From assembly GCA_041392205.1 (NCBI GenBank), contig JAWKMO010000006.1, positions 92,265-156,264 on the forward strand: DNA of 64,000 bases, in the 5' to 3' direction. Positions 1 to 7,573 of the stretch are shown here, one piece after another; position 1 is the stretch's first letter, and every line of letters starts with the position of its first letter. The translations under genes and the position numbers were made by a program. Source of the stretch: Halomarinibacterium sp041392205 (GTDB lineage Bacteria; Bacteroidota; Bacteroidia; Flavobacteriales; Flavobacteriaceae). The notes under the pieces are model-generated. The model was not told the origin of the DNA, did not search any database, and saw nothing but the letters and a program-made list of their open reading frames with translations.

Positions 1-120
1 TCTATGGTACTGGCAAAACAAATAGGGCGGGGTGAAATAGCGCCTAATAAATACCCATGTAATTGGGCTGTTGAAATATCCTCTGGAGAAATACTAAGCA
101 TAATGACAAAGGTATTGTAA
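1..120 (+). CDS. C-terminal end of an unidentified protein (partial)
   Basis: Frame 1 is open from the window edge to a TAA at 118-120, giving about 39 residues that end in SIMTKVL. The start lies outside the window. I do not recognise the family from this fragment. It is followed by 93 bases and then the histidine kinase on the same strand, so it could be co-transcribed with it. The open frame, flavobacterial-looking composition and lack of a competing frame support coding, but a chance ORF of this length cannot be excluded. Confidence 0.45.
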   Translation, partial: SMVLAKQIGRGEIAPNKYPCNWAVEISSGEILSIMTKVL

Positions 121-213
121 TCTGTAAAGTCTTAAAAATTTACAGGCACAATAATATTAACATATTTCCATTATATTTAAACCTCTATAACGGTAGCAAA
201 CACATAACTATTT

Positions 214-1368
214 ATGCCGAATAAAATTTCCCTTACTAGGTGGCTTTTTGTATTAACCTCTTTAATTATTATTAGTTTAATATTGTGGAATACCTATCAG
301 TTTTTTACACAACTTAAAGAAAACGAACGTACAAAAATGACCATCTGGGCAGCCGCTTTTGAAGAATTTCAAGAAGTTAATATTACCAATAAAGATTGGA
401 ATAGCAAACTCATTTTAACGGTGTTACAAAGCAATACTACTACGCCAATGATTTTGTACACTCACAAAGAAGACAAATACGACGGTAATAATCTTGATAC
501 CCTAGTAATAAAAGATCCTGCCAAAAGAGACCAACTTATAGAACAATTTAAGAGCGAGTATAAGCCCATAGAAATTATGTACAATGACACCATTTTACAA
601 ACCATTTATTACGGTAATTCACCCATCATCAACAAAATAAAATACTATCCTGCAGCACTCATTGTAATTATTTTATTATTCTTTTTGGCAATTTACTTTT
701 TTTACCAAACCTCAAAATCGGCAGAACAAAACAAACTTTGGGCCGGGATGGCAAAGGAAACAGCACACCAAATTGGGACTCCTTTATCTTCCTTAACCGG
801 TTGGACCGAAATTTTAAAAGAAGAAAACGTAAATCCTGAGTATATTAATGAAATAGATAAAGATATCTCTCGTCTTAAAACCATTACTGAACGTTTTTCA
901 AAAATAGGTTCTGTACCAAAACTTGAAAAAGTAGACCTTCTTTTTGAGACTAAACAATCTTTCGATTATATGAAAAGTAGAAGTTCAAAACTTATTGATT
1001 TTGAGCTTAAAACTCCCAAACAAGCCCTCTTTGTAAATCTTAATCCTCAACTTTACAGTTGGACGATAGAAAATCTTTTTAAAAATAGTATGGATGCCAT
1101 GAGAGGTCAGGGAAAAATCACCTTAGAGATTATTCCAGATAATAAGAAGGTCTTTGTACGTATTTTGGATACTGGAAAAGGAATTCCAAAAAAGGATTTT
1201 AAAAAAATATTTACTCCAGGATTTACGACCAAAAAAAGAGGTTGGGGATTGGGGCTTTCGTTAGCAAAGCGAATTATAGAAGATTACCATAACGGAAAAA
1301 TTTATGTCCTTAAAAGCACCAAAAACGAAGGTACTGTAATTGAAATTTCACTGCCTCAAATTTCATAA
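214..1368 (+). CDS. Two-TM sensor histidine kinase
   Basis: A membrane-bound histidine kinase of 384 aa. It has one membrane segment at about residues 8-28, a short periplasmic loop and a second segment at about 145-165. There is no recognisable HAMP or PAS domain. The H-box carries the likely phospho-acceptor His185 (KETAHQIGTP). The HATPase domain has the N-box (NLFKNSMDAM, 287-296), the G1 box (DTGKGI, 319-324) and a G2-type GWGLGLSLAK near 343. It should autophosphorylate and pass phosphate to a response regulator, but none is encoded in the window. The ATG at 214 precedes the first membrane segment. Its stop abuts the ATG of the next gene, so the two are probably translated together. The signal sensed is unknown. 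Confidence 0.9.
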   Translation: MPNKISLTRWLFVLTSLIIISLILWNTYQFFTQLKENERTKMTIWAAAFEEFQEVNITNKDWNSKLILTVLQSNTTTPMILYTHKEDKYDGNNLDTLVIKDPAKRDQLIEQFKSEYKPIEIMYNDTILQTIYYGNSPIINKIKYYPAALIVIILLFFLAIYFFYQTSKSAEQNKLWAGMAKETAHQIGTPLSSLTGWTEILKEENVNPEYINEIDKDISRLKTITERFSKIGSVPKLEKVDLLFETKQSFDYMKSRSSKLIDFELKTPKQALFVNLNPQLYSWTIENLFKNSMDAMRGQGKITLEIIPDNKKVFVRILDTGKGIPKKDFKKIFTPGFTTKKRGWGLGLSLAKRIIEDYHNGKIYVLKSTKNEGTVIEISLPQIS

Positions 1369-1713
1369 ATGATTACAAAAAATCAATTACTTCATACTGC
1401 AAAAATTAATAACAATTGCCCCGAATGCTTTTCTAATGATGGGCTGGAGTTTTCATTTTCTCAAAAAGAAATAGAGACTAAACTATATAAAAAAGCGAGT
1501 AAAGCGATTGAAGAAACGCTTTTTTGTCATACTTGTAAACATATCATCTATCCTGTAAATTGGACCGAGGATATAGAAAGAGTCTATCAATACCATAAAA
1601 AGTTAGTCGCCCCAAAAAATTCTTCCGTTAGGCTTAAACCTCTTGCTTTAACCATAATTTTTGTAGATATCATTATAGTAGCCGCAATAGCTTACTATTT
1701 TATAAGCCGTTAA
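1369..1713 (+). CDS. Small zinc-ribbon-like protein with C-terminal TM anchor
   Basis: A protein of 114 aa starting directly after the stop of the histidine kinase (TAA followed at once by ATG). It has a CPEC pair at about residues 18-21 and a CHTC pair at about 53-56, a spacing typical of a zinc ribbon, then one hydrophobic segment near 93-111. The product would be a cytosolic metal-binding head tethered to the inner membrane. I do not recognise a named family. Tight coupling to the kinase suggests a partner role in signalling, which is inference. Its end overlaps the convergent HIT gene by 4 bases. Confidence 0.75.
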   Translation: MITKNQLLHTAKINNNCPECFSNDGLEFSFSQKEIETKLYKKASKAIEETLFCHTCKHIIYPVNWTEDIERVYQYHKKLVAPKNSSVRLKPLALTIIFVDIIIVAAIAYYFISR

Positions 1714-2099
1714 AGGTTAGCATTTATTTTTGCTGCTAAGGTGTTCATTTCGGAAGGCGATAAAGAAACTTTATGCATAAAAGTCATCTCTCGCATTTCG
1801 TTTATGGGAATTAAATGCACGTGTACGTGAGGCACTTCGAGTCCAATAACGGAAACCCCAATTCTCTTACAAGAAACTGTTTTTTCAAGGGCTTTTGCGA
1901 CCGTATAGGAAAATTTCATTAGCGCCGAATAGTGCGATTCATTCATATCAAAGATTTTATTAATCTCTTGCTTTGGGACACATAAAGTATGGCCTATTGC
2001 ATTGGGGTTTACATCCAAAAAAGCAATAAAATCTTGATCCTCGGCTACTTTGTAACAAGGAATCTCCCCCGCAATTATTTTGCTAAAAATAGATGCCAT
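1710..2099 (-). CDS. HIT family nucleotide-binding protein
   Basis: A histidine-triad protein of 129 aa, the usual length for the family. The catalytic triad motif HVHVHLIP lies at residues 91-98, and the N-terminal SIFSKIIAGEIPCYK block is typical of the Hint branch. Family members hydrolyse purine nucleoside phosphoramidates or related nucleotidyl conjugates in the cytoplasm; the physiological substrate is generally uncertain. It is the downstream gene of a two-gene unit: the greA stop and the HIT start share one base (TAATG), which points to translational coupling. Confidence 0.92.
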   Translation of the reverse strand: MASIFSKIIAGEIPCYKVAEDQDFIAFLDVNPNAIGHTLCVPKQEINKIFDMNESHYSALMKFSYTVAKALEKTVSCKRIGVSVIGLEVPHVHVHLIPINEMREMTFMHKVSLSPSEMNTLAAKINANL

Positions 2100-2575
2100 T
2101 AGTCTCGGCTAATTTCTAAAATTTCAAACTTCATGGTGCCATTAGGGACTTGTATTTCGGCAATCTCTCCTACTTCTTTTCCTAACAATCCTTTCCCAAT
2201 GGGAGAATCTACAGATATTTTACCTGTTTTAAGGTCTGCTTCACTTTGCGCTACTAATTTATATGTCATTTGCACACCATTGGTTTGGTTTTTAATTTTC
2301 ACCGTAGAATGTACCAATACTTTTGTGGTATCTAGTTGAGATTCATCAATTAAACGAGCATTGGCAACCACTTCTTCTAGCTTTGAAATTCGCATTTCAA
2401 GCATTCCCTGTGCTTCCTTTGCGGCATCATATTCTGCATTTTCACTTAAATCCCCTTTATCTCTAGCCTCCGCAATAGCCTGTGACGCTTTAGGACGTTC
2501 TACATCTTTTAAATGATTTAACTCGTCCCTTAATTTTTTTAATCCTTCGGCGCTATAATAAGATACTTTACTCAT
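2099..2575 (-). CDS. greA: Transcription elongation factor GreA
   Basis: A full-length GreA of 158 aa that stimulates cleavage of backtracked RNA in the RNA polymerase secondary channel. The N-terminal coiled coil carries the acidic tip GDLSENAEYDAA at residues 41-52, which positions the second catalytic metal. The C-terminal FKBP-like domain includes the conserved SPIGKGLLGK stretch. It is the first gene of a greA-HIT operon with a TAATG junction. A Bacteroidota-type promoter lies at 2670-2697, and a strong hairpin with a T-run sits at the predicted start of the transcript (separate entries), suggesting leader-level control. Confidence 0.96.
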   Translation of the reverse strand: MSKVSYYSAEGLKKLRDELNHLKDVERPKASQAIAEARDKGDLSENAEYDAAKEAQGMLEMRISKLEEVVANARLIDESQLDTTKVLVHSTVKIKNQTNGVQMTYKLVAQSEADLKTGKISVDSPIGKGLLGKEVGEIAEIQVPNGTMKFEILEISRD

Positions 2576-2641
2576 AACTTAATCGTTTTATAAAAATCAT
2601 TCCAACTTCAAATAAATTAACAAACGGGTTTAGGAATGAAA

Positions 2642-2664
2642 AAATCCCATGCAAGACGGGATTT
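2642..2664 (-). promoter_or_regulatory. Terminator-like hairpin in the greA leader
   Basis: Read on the minus strand, AAATCCC (2664-2658) and GGGATTT (2648-2642) form a 7-bp stem with a 9-base loop, followed by further T residues. It lies just after the predicted greA start site (about 2663) and about 67 bases before the greA start codon. No gene ends here on the minus strand, so it is not an ordinary 3' terminator. It could attenuate greA or stabilise the 5' end. Confidence 0.6.
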
Positions 2665-2669
2665 AATTA

Positions 2670-2697
2670 CAAATATACTAAAAAATTACTTGCTCAA
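2670..2697 (-). promoter_or_regulatory. Promoter of greA (-33 TTG, -7 TATATTTG)
   Basis: On the minus strand TTG (2697-2695), 17 bases, then TATATTTG (2677-2670), matching the Bacteroidota TTTG/TAnnTTTG promoter. The predicted start is near 2663. Confidence 0.55.
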
Positions 2698-2706
2698 TAA
2701 TTGTTA

Positions 2707-2714
2707 TACTTTTG
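2707..2714 (+). promoter_or_regulatory. -7 element TACTTTTG for the lipoprotein gene at 2734
   Basis: A perfect TAnnTTTG match places the transcript start near 2721, 13 bases before ATG 2734. This rules out an upstream in-frame TTG at 2701 as the translation start. Confidence 0.55.
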
Positions 2715-2733
2715 TAGGCACAAAAAAATTACT

Positions 2734-3174
2734 ATGGTACGATTGGCTTTTACAATATTATTTTGTTTTTTAATTCTTGGTTGTGGTAAAAATGATGACC
2801 CCAATACTAACGATAACAATCCCTATTTAACACCCCCTATTGTAAATCTTAATCTTAATCTTAACCTCCCCCAATACAACCCTCTTCGATTCCCTGGAAA
2901 TTCTATAGTATTATCTAATCAAGGTATTAAAGGTATTGTCGTATATAATGTAAACAACGATTTATATACCGCCTTCGATTTAAGTGATCCTAACCACCTT
3001 CCAAATAGTTGTTCCAAAATGACTTTAAACGGCATTATTGCCACATGTACTTGTGGTGATAATAATGCATACGACATTGTTACGGGACAAAAAACACCCA
3101 TTCAAGAGGATATATACCCCATGCATCAATACCGAATCAATAGATCGGGTGATAATATTACTATAACCAATTAA
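2734..3174 (+). CDS. Small lipoprotein, possibly Rieske-fold related
   Basis: A protein of 146 aa with a lipoprotein signal (LILGC, lipidated Cys17) followed by acidic and Asn-rich residues. The C-terminal half reads as a compact beta domain with phrases such as GIVVYN, AFDLSDPNH and CTCGDNNAYD. The layout resembles a Rieske domain, but the Cys-x-His pairs needed to bind a 2Fe-2S cluster are not present, so any cluster binding is doubtful. The ATG was chosen because the promoter -7 element overlaps any earlier start. It converges on the TPP-controlled TonB receptor with a 4-base overlap. The function is unknown; envelope location is likely. Confidence 0.75.
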   Translation: MVRLAFTILFCFLILGCGKNDDPNTNDNNPYLTPPIVNLNLNLNLPQYNPLRFPGNSIVLSNQGIKGIVVYNVNNDLYTAFDLSDPNHLPNSCSKMTLNGIIATCTCGDNNAYDIVTGQKTPIQEDIYPMHQYRINRSGDNITITN

Positions 3175-5384
3175 AAATTTAGAGTAGCACCCACCATAAA
3201 ATTAATTCCTGCTTGAGGGTAATACCCTGCCCCTTCTATAGTGGTAATAGTTCCTGGATTACTGAAATCATCATCATAAGTAAAAAAATATCCGTTGGAT
3301 ACATATTTTGTATTAAAAAGATTATTCACCAATCCGGAAAGTACTATGGAATCTATAAAAGAGACACTCTTAATCGTGTAATTTATATTGAAATCATTCA
3401 AAAAATAGGCCTCTAATTTTGATGCTTCGCTATCGATATTACCCATATACTGTTGGCCTACATACTTTGAAAGTAGTGCTATTTGTAAATTTTTTGAAAG
3501 GGTAAATTCCAAAATATTCCCAGCAATAACGGAAGGTGAAAAAGAAATGTTAGTGTTCCCTAAGTTTACAAGTTCCCCATCTTGTGATGCAATAAAATCG
3601 ATATTCTTATTAGTACTAACAGCAATATTAGGGCTTATTCTAAATCTTTCAGAAATAGTAATCCATGCATCAAATTCCAATCCTAAACGATAACTTTTAC
3701 CACTAGTAGTGCGTATGGGTGCTCCTACGTCATCCAAAGCTCCTGTTAAAACCAATTGATCTTGATAGTTCATAAAATACACATTCGTATTTAATTCTAC
3801 TTTTTCTGAAAGAAACCGCCAACCCAATTCATAATCATCCAGCTTTTCGGGAGTAAAAACAGCTTGCTCAAAATCGCTCCTACGCGGTTCTCTATGGGCT
3901 CTTCCATAAGAAAAATAAAAACTATTTGATGTATTTAATTGGAAGCTAATACCGGCTTTAGGGTTAAAAAAAGTATACGCTTTTTTTATCTGTAAAGGAA
4001 TTACCTCTGAAGTTTCTCCCGAAGTTCGATAACTCACAACCCTCCCTTGCAAATCTCCAAAGAAACGCCACTGATTATTAAGTTTATATGTGGCCTTCAC
4101 AAAAGAAGAAAACTCATTTTTATCGCCATTTCCAGAGTAATAACGATCTCCAAACTCGCTATCCCCTGCAAATCGGGCCCAAATTACTTCCCCAAAATGG
4201 TCCCCACCGTAATAACTGTAAAACACCCCTCCTAAAACATCCCAACGATTATTTTTAAAATTTACATTGAGGTGGGTCGCATAAAAATTATTGTTAAGCC
4301 AACGACGTCTTATTAAATCGGAAGTTTCAATCGTTTCTCCACCTATTTCTATTGGAACTATTCCATAAAAACTAAGGTTGGCATTTTCAGAAAAATTGAC
4401 ATTTTGCTCATACCATTCATCTATATATTCTTCAAAATAACCGCGGCCATGGGTATAGTTTAAAGAAAGATTAGCACTCCAAAACGTATTAAATTTATGA
4501 CTCACCAATACCTGAAAATGGTCCTGCGAATAATTATCTACTTGATTTTCGTAAAAGCCTTCAAAATTTCCTTCCGTATCAAATTGAATTCCCGCAGGAT
4601 TGTAGGTTCTATCATTTTTGAGCGTAAGCGCATCGACACCATACCAAGATTGATAGGTAATTTCTTTTCCGCCAAAAGTAAGTGCCTTAATTTGGGTGTT
4701 CTTGGTTTTATAAGTTCCTTGAAGGAAGTAGGACTTTAAATCTGAAGACGCCCTATCCACATACCCTTCGGAAGTGATTTTAGATACCCTCCCCGAAAAT
4801 TCAAAGGTATCTTTTAAAAGTCCAGTACTAAATTTTGCGGTATGTTTCCATGTATCAAAAGAACCATAGCTATTAGAAAATTGCGCAAATGCTTCTTGAG
4901 CCAACGCATTGCTTAAAATATTAATACTTGCCCCAAAAGCACCAGGGCCATTGGAGGAAGTTCCCACCCCACGTTGTAATTGTAAACTCTCTACCGAAGA
5001 AGCAAAATCGGGTAAATTTACCCAAAACGTTCCTTGACTTTCGGCATCGTTATACGGAATTCCGTTAATGGTAATACTTACTCTACTTGCATCGCTTCCG
5101 CGCACGCGAATACCTGTATAACCCACACCCGCACCGGCATCGCTGGTGCTCACAACCGCGGGTAAATAGGATAATAAAATAGGCAAGTCTTGACCTAAGT
5201 TTCTTTGCGCAATCTCTTCTTTTTGCACGTTGGAATGCGTTACTGGAGAGGTAGCATTTACCCGTACCGCTTTTAGTAAGACTTCGTCAAGTGTTTCCAC
5301 TTTTGTAGAATCTTGTAAGGGCGTGGTTTGTGAATGTGTTTGACTTCCTACAAAAAAACAAACTCCTATAAATAACTTTTTCAT
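3171..5384 (-). CDS. TonB-dependent outer-membrane receptor, probable thiamine (precursor) uptake
   Basis: A 737-aa receptor with a signal peptide (about 1-18), a plug domain at about 45-165 (VRGSDASRVSITINGIPYND and the following PDFASSVESLQLQRG), and a 22-strand-type barrel ending in phenylalanine, as expected for BamA insertion. It lacks the N-terminal carboxypeptidase-like domain of SusC proteins. The mRNA leader is a TPP riboswitch (5493-5580). In Bacteroidota, TPP-controlled receptors of this type have been predicted to import thiamine or its precursors. The PnuT-like transporter and thiamine-binding protein about 3 kb away on the same strand agree. The substrate is inference from the riboswitch and neighbours. 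Confidence 0.88.
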   Translation of the reverse strand: MKKLFIGVCFFVGSQTHSQTTPLQDSTKVETLDEVLLKAVRVNATSPVTHSNVQKEEIAQRNLGQDLPILLSYLPAVVSTSDAGAGVGYTGIRVRGSDASRVSITINGIPYNDAESQGTFWVNLPDFASSVESLQLQRGVGTSSNGPGAFGASINILSNALAQEAFAQFSNSYGSFDTWKHTAKFSTGLLKDTFEFSGRVSKITSEGYVDRASSDLKSYFLQGTYKTKNTQIKALTFGGKEITYQSWYGVDALTLKNDRTYNPAGIQFDTEGNFEGFYENQVDNYSQDHFQVLVSHKFNTFWSANLSLNYTHGRGYFEEYIDEWYEQNVNFSENANLSFYGIVPIEIGGETIETSDLIRRRWLNNNFYATHLNVNFKNNRWDVLGGVFYSYYGGDHFGEVIWARFAGDSEFGDRYYSGNGDKNEFSSFVKATYKLNNQWRFFGDLQGRVVSYRTSGETSEVIPLQIKKAYTFFNPKAGISFQLNTSNSFYFSYGRAHREPRRSDFEQAVFTPEKLDDYELGWRFLSEKVELNTNVYFMNYQDQLVLTGALDDVGAPIRTTSGKSYRLGLEFDAWITISERFRISPNIAVSTNKNIDFIASQDGELVNLGNTNISFSPSVIAGNILEFTLSKNLQIALLSKYVGQQYMGNIDSEASKLEAYFLNDFNINYTIKSVSFIDSIVLSGLVNNLFNTKYVSNGYFFTYDDDFSNPGTITTIEGAGYYPQAGINFMVGATLNF

Positions 5385-5403
5385 TCGTAAAAAATTTTAC
5401 GAA
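5382..5403 (-). promoter_or_regulatory. Start-codon hairpin of the TPP-controlled receptor
   Basis: On the minus strand TTCGTAAAA and TTTACGAA pair around the start codon region, with the ATG beginning inside the 3' arm. This could hide the initiation region and act as the expression platform of the riboswitch, by translational control. Confidence 0.45.
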
Positions 5404-5492
5404 TAAAAGGGGTCATTATTCTTAGTTACTAAAATTGGTTTTTGAGCTTTTTATGATCTTCTGAAAAAGACCTTTAAATTTTGCTCTTTGGT

Positions 5493-5580
5493 TACATATA
5501 TCCCTAAACAGCATTACCTGTTCTAGGTTCCATGGGTATAATCTCAGCCAATAGTATTATTAGCACCCCTTTGAGATGTA
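5493..5580 (-). ncRNA. TPP riboswitch (THI element)
   Basis: On the minus strand the conserved THI-box blocks occur in order: GGGGTGC (5569-5563), CTGAGA (5547-5542), TACCC (5538-5534), GAACCT (5530-5525), ACAGGTAATGCTG (5521-5509) and GGGA (5504-5501). The ends TACAT/ATGTA can close helix P1. The RNA binds thiamine pyrophosphate and normally lowers expression of the downstream gene, here the TonB receptor. The predicted transcript start is near 5577, so the aptamer begins almost at the 5' end. About 108 bases separate it from the start codon. Confidence 0.93.
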
Positions 5581-5583
5581 GCG

Positions 5584-5616
5584 CAAAGATACGGTTTAAA
5601 AATTTCAAAAAACAAA
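5584..5616 (-). promoter_or_regulatory. Promoter of the TPP riboswitch/TonB receptor gene
   Basis: Minus strand TTTG (5616-5613), 21 bases, TATCTTTG (5591-5584), followed by C: a full match to the Bacteroidota consensus. It shows that the receptor has its own transcript apart from the upstream genes. Confidence 0.65.
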
Positions 5617-5641
5617 TCCCAAATCCTAAAACCTTAAATTG

Positions 5642-6046
5642 TCAATGCAATGGTGGTGCTTTTCTATTGGCTTTTTTAAGGGCAATAGCTTTTTTTGTTT
5701 TAAGTCTTTTTTCAATGACGGATTTTGAAGGTTTTGTTTTTTTTCTAGGGATAGAAACTTTTACGTTTTGCTGAAGAAGTTCCAGCAACCGTTCTATTGC
5801 TAGTTTTTTATTTCGAAATTGACTTCGGGTTTCCCCACATTGTAGCAAAAGTATTCCTTCGGAGGTTATGCGGGATGCCAATCTTTTTTGAAGTACTTCT
5901 TTCTCGATTTCAGAGCATCCATTTGAAGCTAATAAATTAAAAGAAACCTCAATCTTAGTGGCAGTTTTATTAACATGCTGCCCTCCAGGACCACTACTTC
6001 TAATTGCTTTAAATTTGAGTTCAGAAAGTATTTGTTCGGTATTCAT
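5642..6046 (-). CDS. arfB: Alternative ribosome-rescue factor / peptidyl-tRNA hydrolase ArfB
   Basis: A protein of 134 aa that releases peptides from ribosomes stalled on truncated mRNA. It has the release-factor signature GPGGQHVNK at residues 19-27 with the catalytic GGQ, and ends in a basic tail (about 101-134, rich in Lys and Arg) that probes the empty mRNA channel. Full release-factor codon-recognition domains are absent, as expected for ArfB/YaeJ. I start it at the ATG at 6046, which shares one base with the stop of the DUF4301 gene (TAATG); a longer frame reaching back to 6163 would run deep inside that gene. Confidence 0.93.
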   Translation of the reverse strand: MNTEQILSELKFKAIRSSGPGGQHVNKTATKIEVSFNLLASNGCSEIEKEVLQKRLASRITSEGILLLQCGETRSQFRNKKLAIERLLELLQQNVKVSIPRKKTKPSKSVIEKRLKTKKAIALKKANRKAPPLH

Positions 6047-7572
6047 TAGGCGTTGGGACGGTGTTCCTTTTTCAGTAAATCGTTTACCGTTTTTACAGGA
6101 TTGAAGGTGGTTTTGGGAACTTCTATAAAAACCGTATTCCATTTTGCCATAGATCCATTCCAAAGACCCGGTAATTCTAGGGCTTTAAGCGGTTTTCCGT
6201 TTTCATATTTCTTAGAAATAAAGCCAGTATCTGGGTCTGTAAATTCGAGCAAATTAAATTTGTTTCCTTTGTAATCCCTTACTCCACAAACGATATCTAC
6301 AGGATTAAAATGCGTTGCTTCTTGAAGTATGGATTTTTGACGGGTATCTTCCAGATTAATTTGTGAGGTTTCTACAATTTGCAGTAATATATTTCCATCT
6401 TCATCTTTTATCCAAAAGGGTCCTCCCCCCGGAGCCCCTGTGTTTTCAACAACCCCACAAACACGAAGCGGTCTATTAAGTATTTCTATTAAGTCTGATT
6501 TACCGCTTGGAATATCTTTTATGCTAAGTTCGTTCCAGATAAACGAATGCATTTCTTTCATTTTTTGAAGGGAGACTTCGCTTTCTAAATTGTATAAGTA
6601 TTCAAAAATTTTATCTTGAAGTTGGAGTAATTTCCCGGCTAACATTTTTTTGTAAAGTGCAATTTCTGGCACGTATTCTTGCGCGGCAACATTGTCTATA
6701 TTTTTAATAAATACGATATCGGCATCAATGTCATTAAGGTTTTCTAAAAGAGCTCCATGACCCGATGGTCGAAAAACTAGATTTCCTTTTTCGTCTCTAA
6801 AAGGAAGATTATCAAAAGTTACGGCAATGGTATGGGTTTCCTTTTTTTGAAAAGAATAAGTAATGTGAAAGGTTTTCTTTGTTTTTCGGCTTACACGACT
6901 CTTTATCGTTTCAAATTCTTGTTTAAAGGCATCCAAATCTTTTTCAGAAAAGGTAAAATGAAGGTATACCTCATTTCGTACGGCGGCATAAAAAGCGGCT
7001 TCAAATAGTTGTTCCTCAAAAGCTGTAGCGGTATATTTACTATATTTATGAAAGGGAATTAAGCCTTTTGGTAAGTTCCCAAAATTAAGGCCTTCTTCAT
7101 ACAACATGGTTTTTGCAAAAAGGAACAATCGCACTCCTTTTGTTGATTTTTTATACTCGGGATAAAGTTCTCTTATTTTGGTTCTTACCTGTTTTAAAAA
7201 GGCAAAATCATTAATCCTTTCAAAAAATAGTTTTACTTGACTGTATTCATTTTTTTTTAAAAAATCTCGATAGTTTTCTTTTTCTGGAGTATAGTTTTTG
7301 ATAAAATCATGTAAAAATTTGAACATTCTTGTGGCTGCACCAGAAGCTGGAACAAATTTTACAATATCCAGATTGTCTTTTCTAGAATCAAAAAAAGCCT
7401 CCAGCTCTTTAATTTTGGACTCCTTTATTTGCTGAATTCCATTTTTTACAGAGGCGGTAGTCACAATATCTACATAAGGAATTCCTTTAATAAATGTCTC
7501 AATTTGCTTTATTATTTGATTTGTACTAAGGCCATTATCATTAATTTGCTTTAAATCCTTTTCGGTGAGCAT
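6046..7572 (-). CDS. DUF4301 family protein
   Basis: A cytosolic protein of 508 aa, full length for the Bacteroidota DUF4301 family. Residues 74-84 (VPASGAATRMF) resemble the nucleotide-binding loop of sugar-nucleotide pyrophosphorylases, and a later RPSGHGALLENLN stretch and VFIKNIDNV fit a nucleotidyltransferase-like fold. No reaction is established. It sits between the NadR-like kinase (1 base upstream) and arfB (1-base overlap), so it belongs to the same operon as the thiamine-related genes. A link to that pathway would be inference only. Confidence 0.85.
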   Translation of the reverse strand: MLTEKDLKQINDNGLSTNQIIKQIETFIKGIPYVDIVTTASVKNGIQQIKESKIKELEAFFDSRKDNLDIVKFVPASGAATRMFKFLHDFIKNYTPEKENYRDFLKKNEYSQVKLFFERINDFAFLKQVRTKIRELYPEYKKSTKGVRLFLFAKTMLYEEGLNFGNLPKGLIPFHKYSKYTATAFEEQLFEAAFYAAVRNEVYLHFTFSEKDLDAFKQEFETIKSRVSRKTKKTFHITYSFQKKETHTIAVTFDNLPFRDEKGNLVFRPSGHGALLENLNDIDADIVFIKNIDNVAAQEYVPEIALYKKMLAGKLLQLQDKIFEYLYNLESEVSLQKMKEMHSFIWNELSIKDIPSGKSDLIEILNRPLRVCGVVENTGAPGGGPFWIKDEDGNILLQIVETSQINLEDTRQKSILQEATHFNPVDIVCGVRDYKGNKFNLLEFTDPDTGFISKKYENGKPLKALELPGLWNGSMAKWNTVFIEVPKTTFNPVKTVNDLLKKEHRPNA

Positions 7573-7573
7573 A

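Noticed and set aside
2701..2733. Earlier TTG start for the 146-aa lipoprotein
   Set aside because: It overlaps the -7 promoter element (2707-2714) and would spoil the lipoprotein signal peptide.
6047..6163. Longer arfB frame
   Set aside because: It runs inside the DUF4301 gene; the TAATG junction at 6046 gives a normal ArfB N-terminus.
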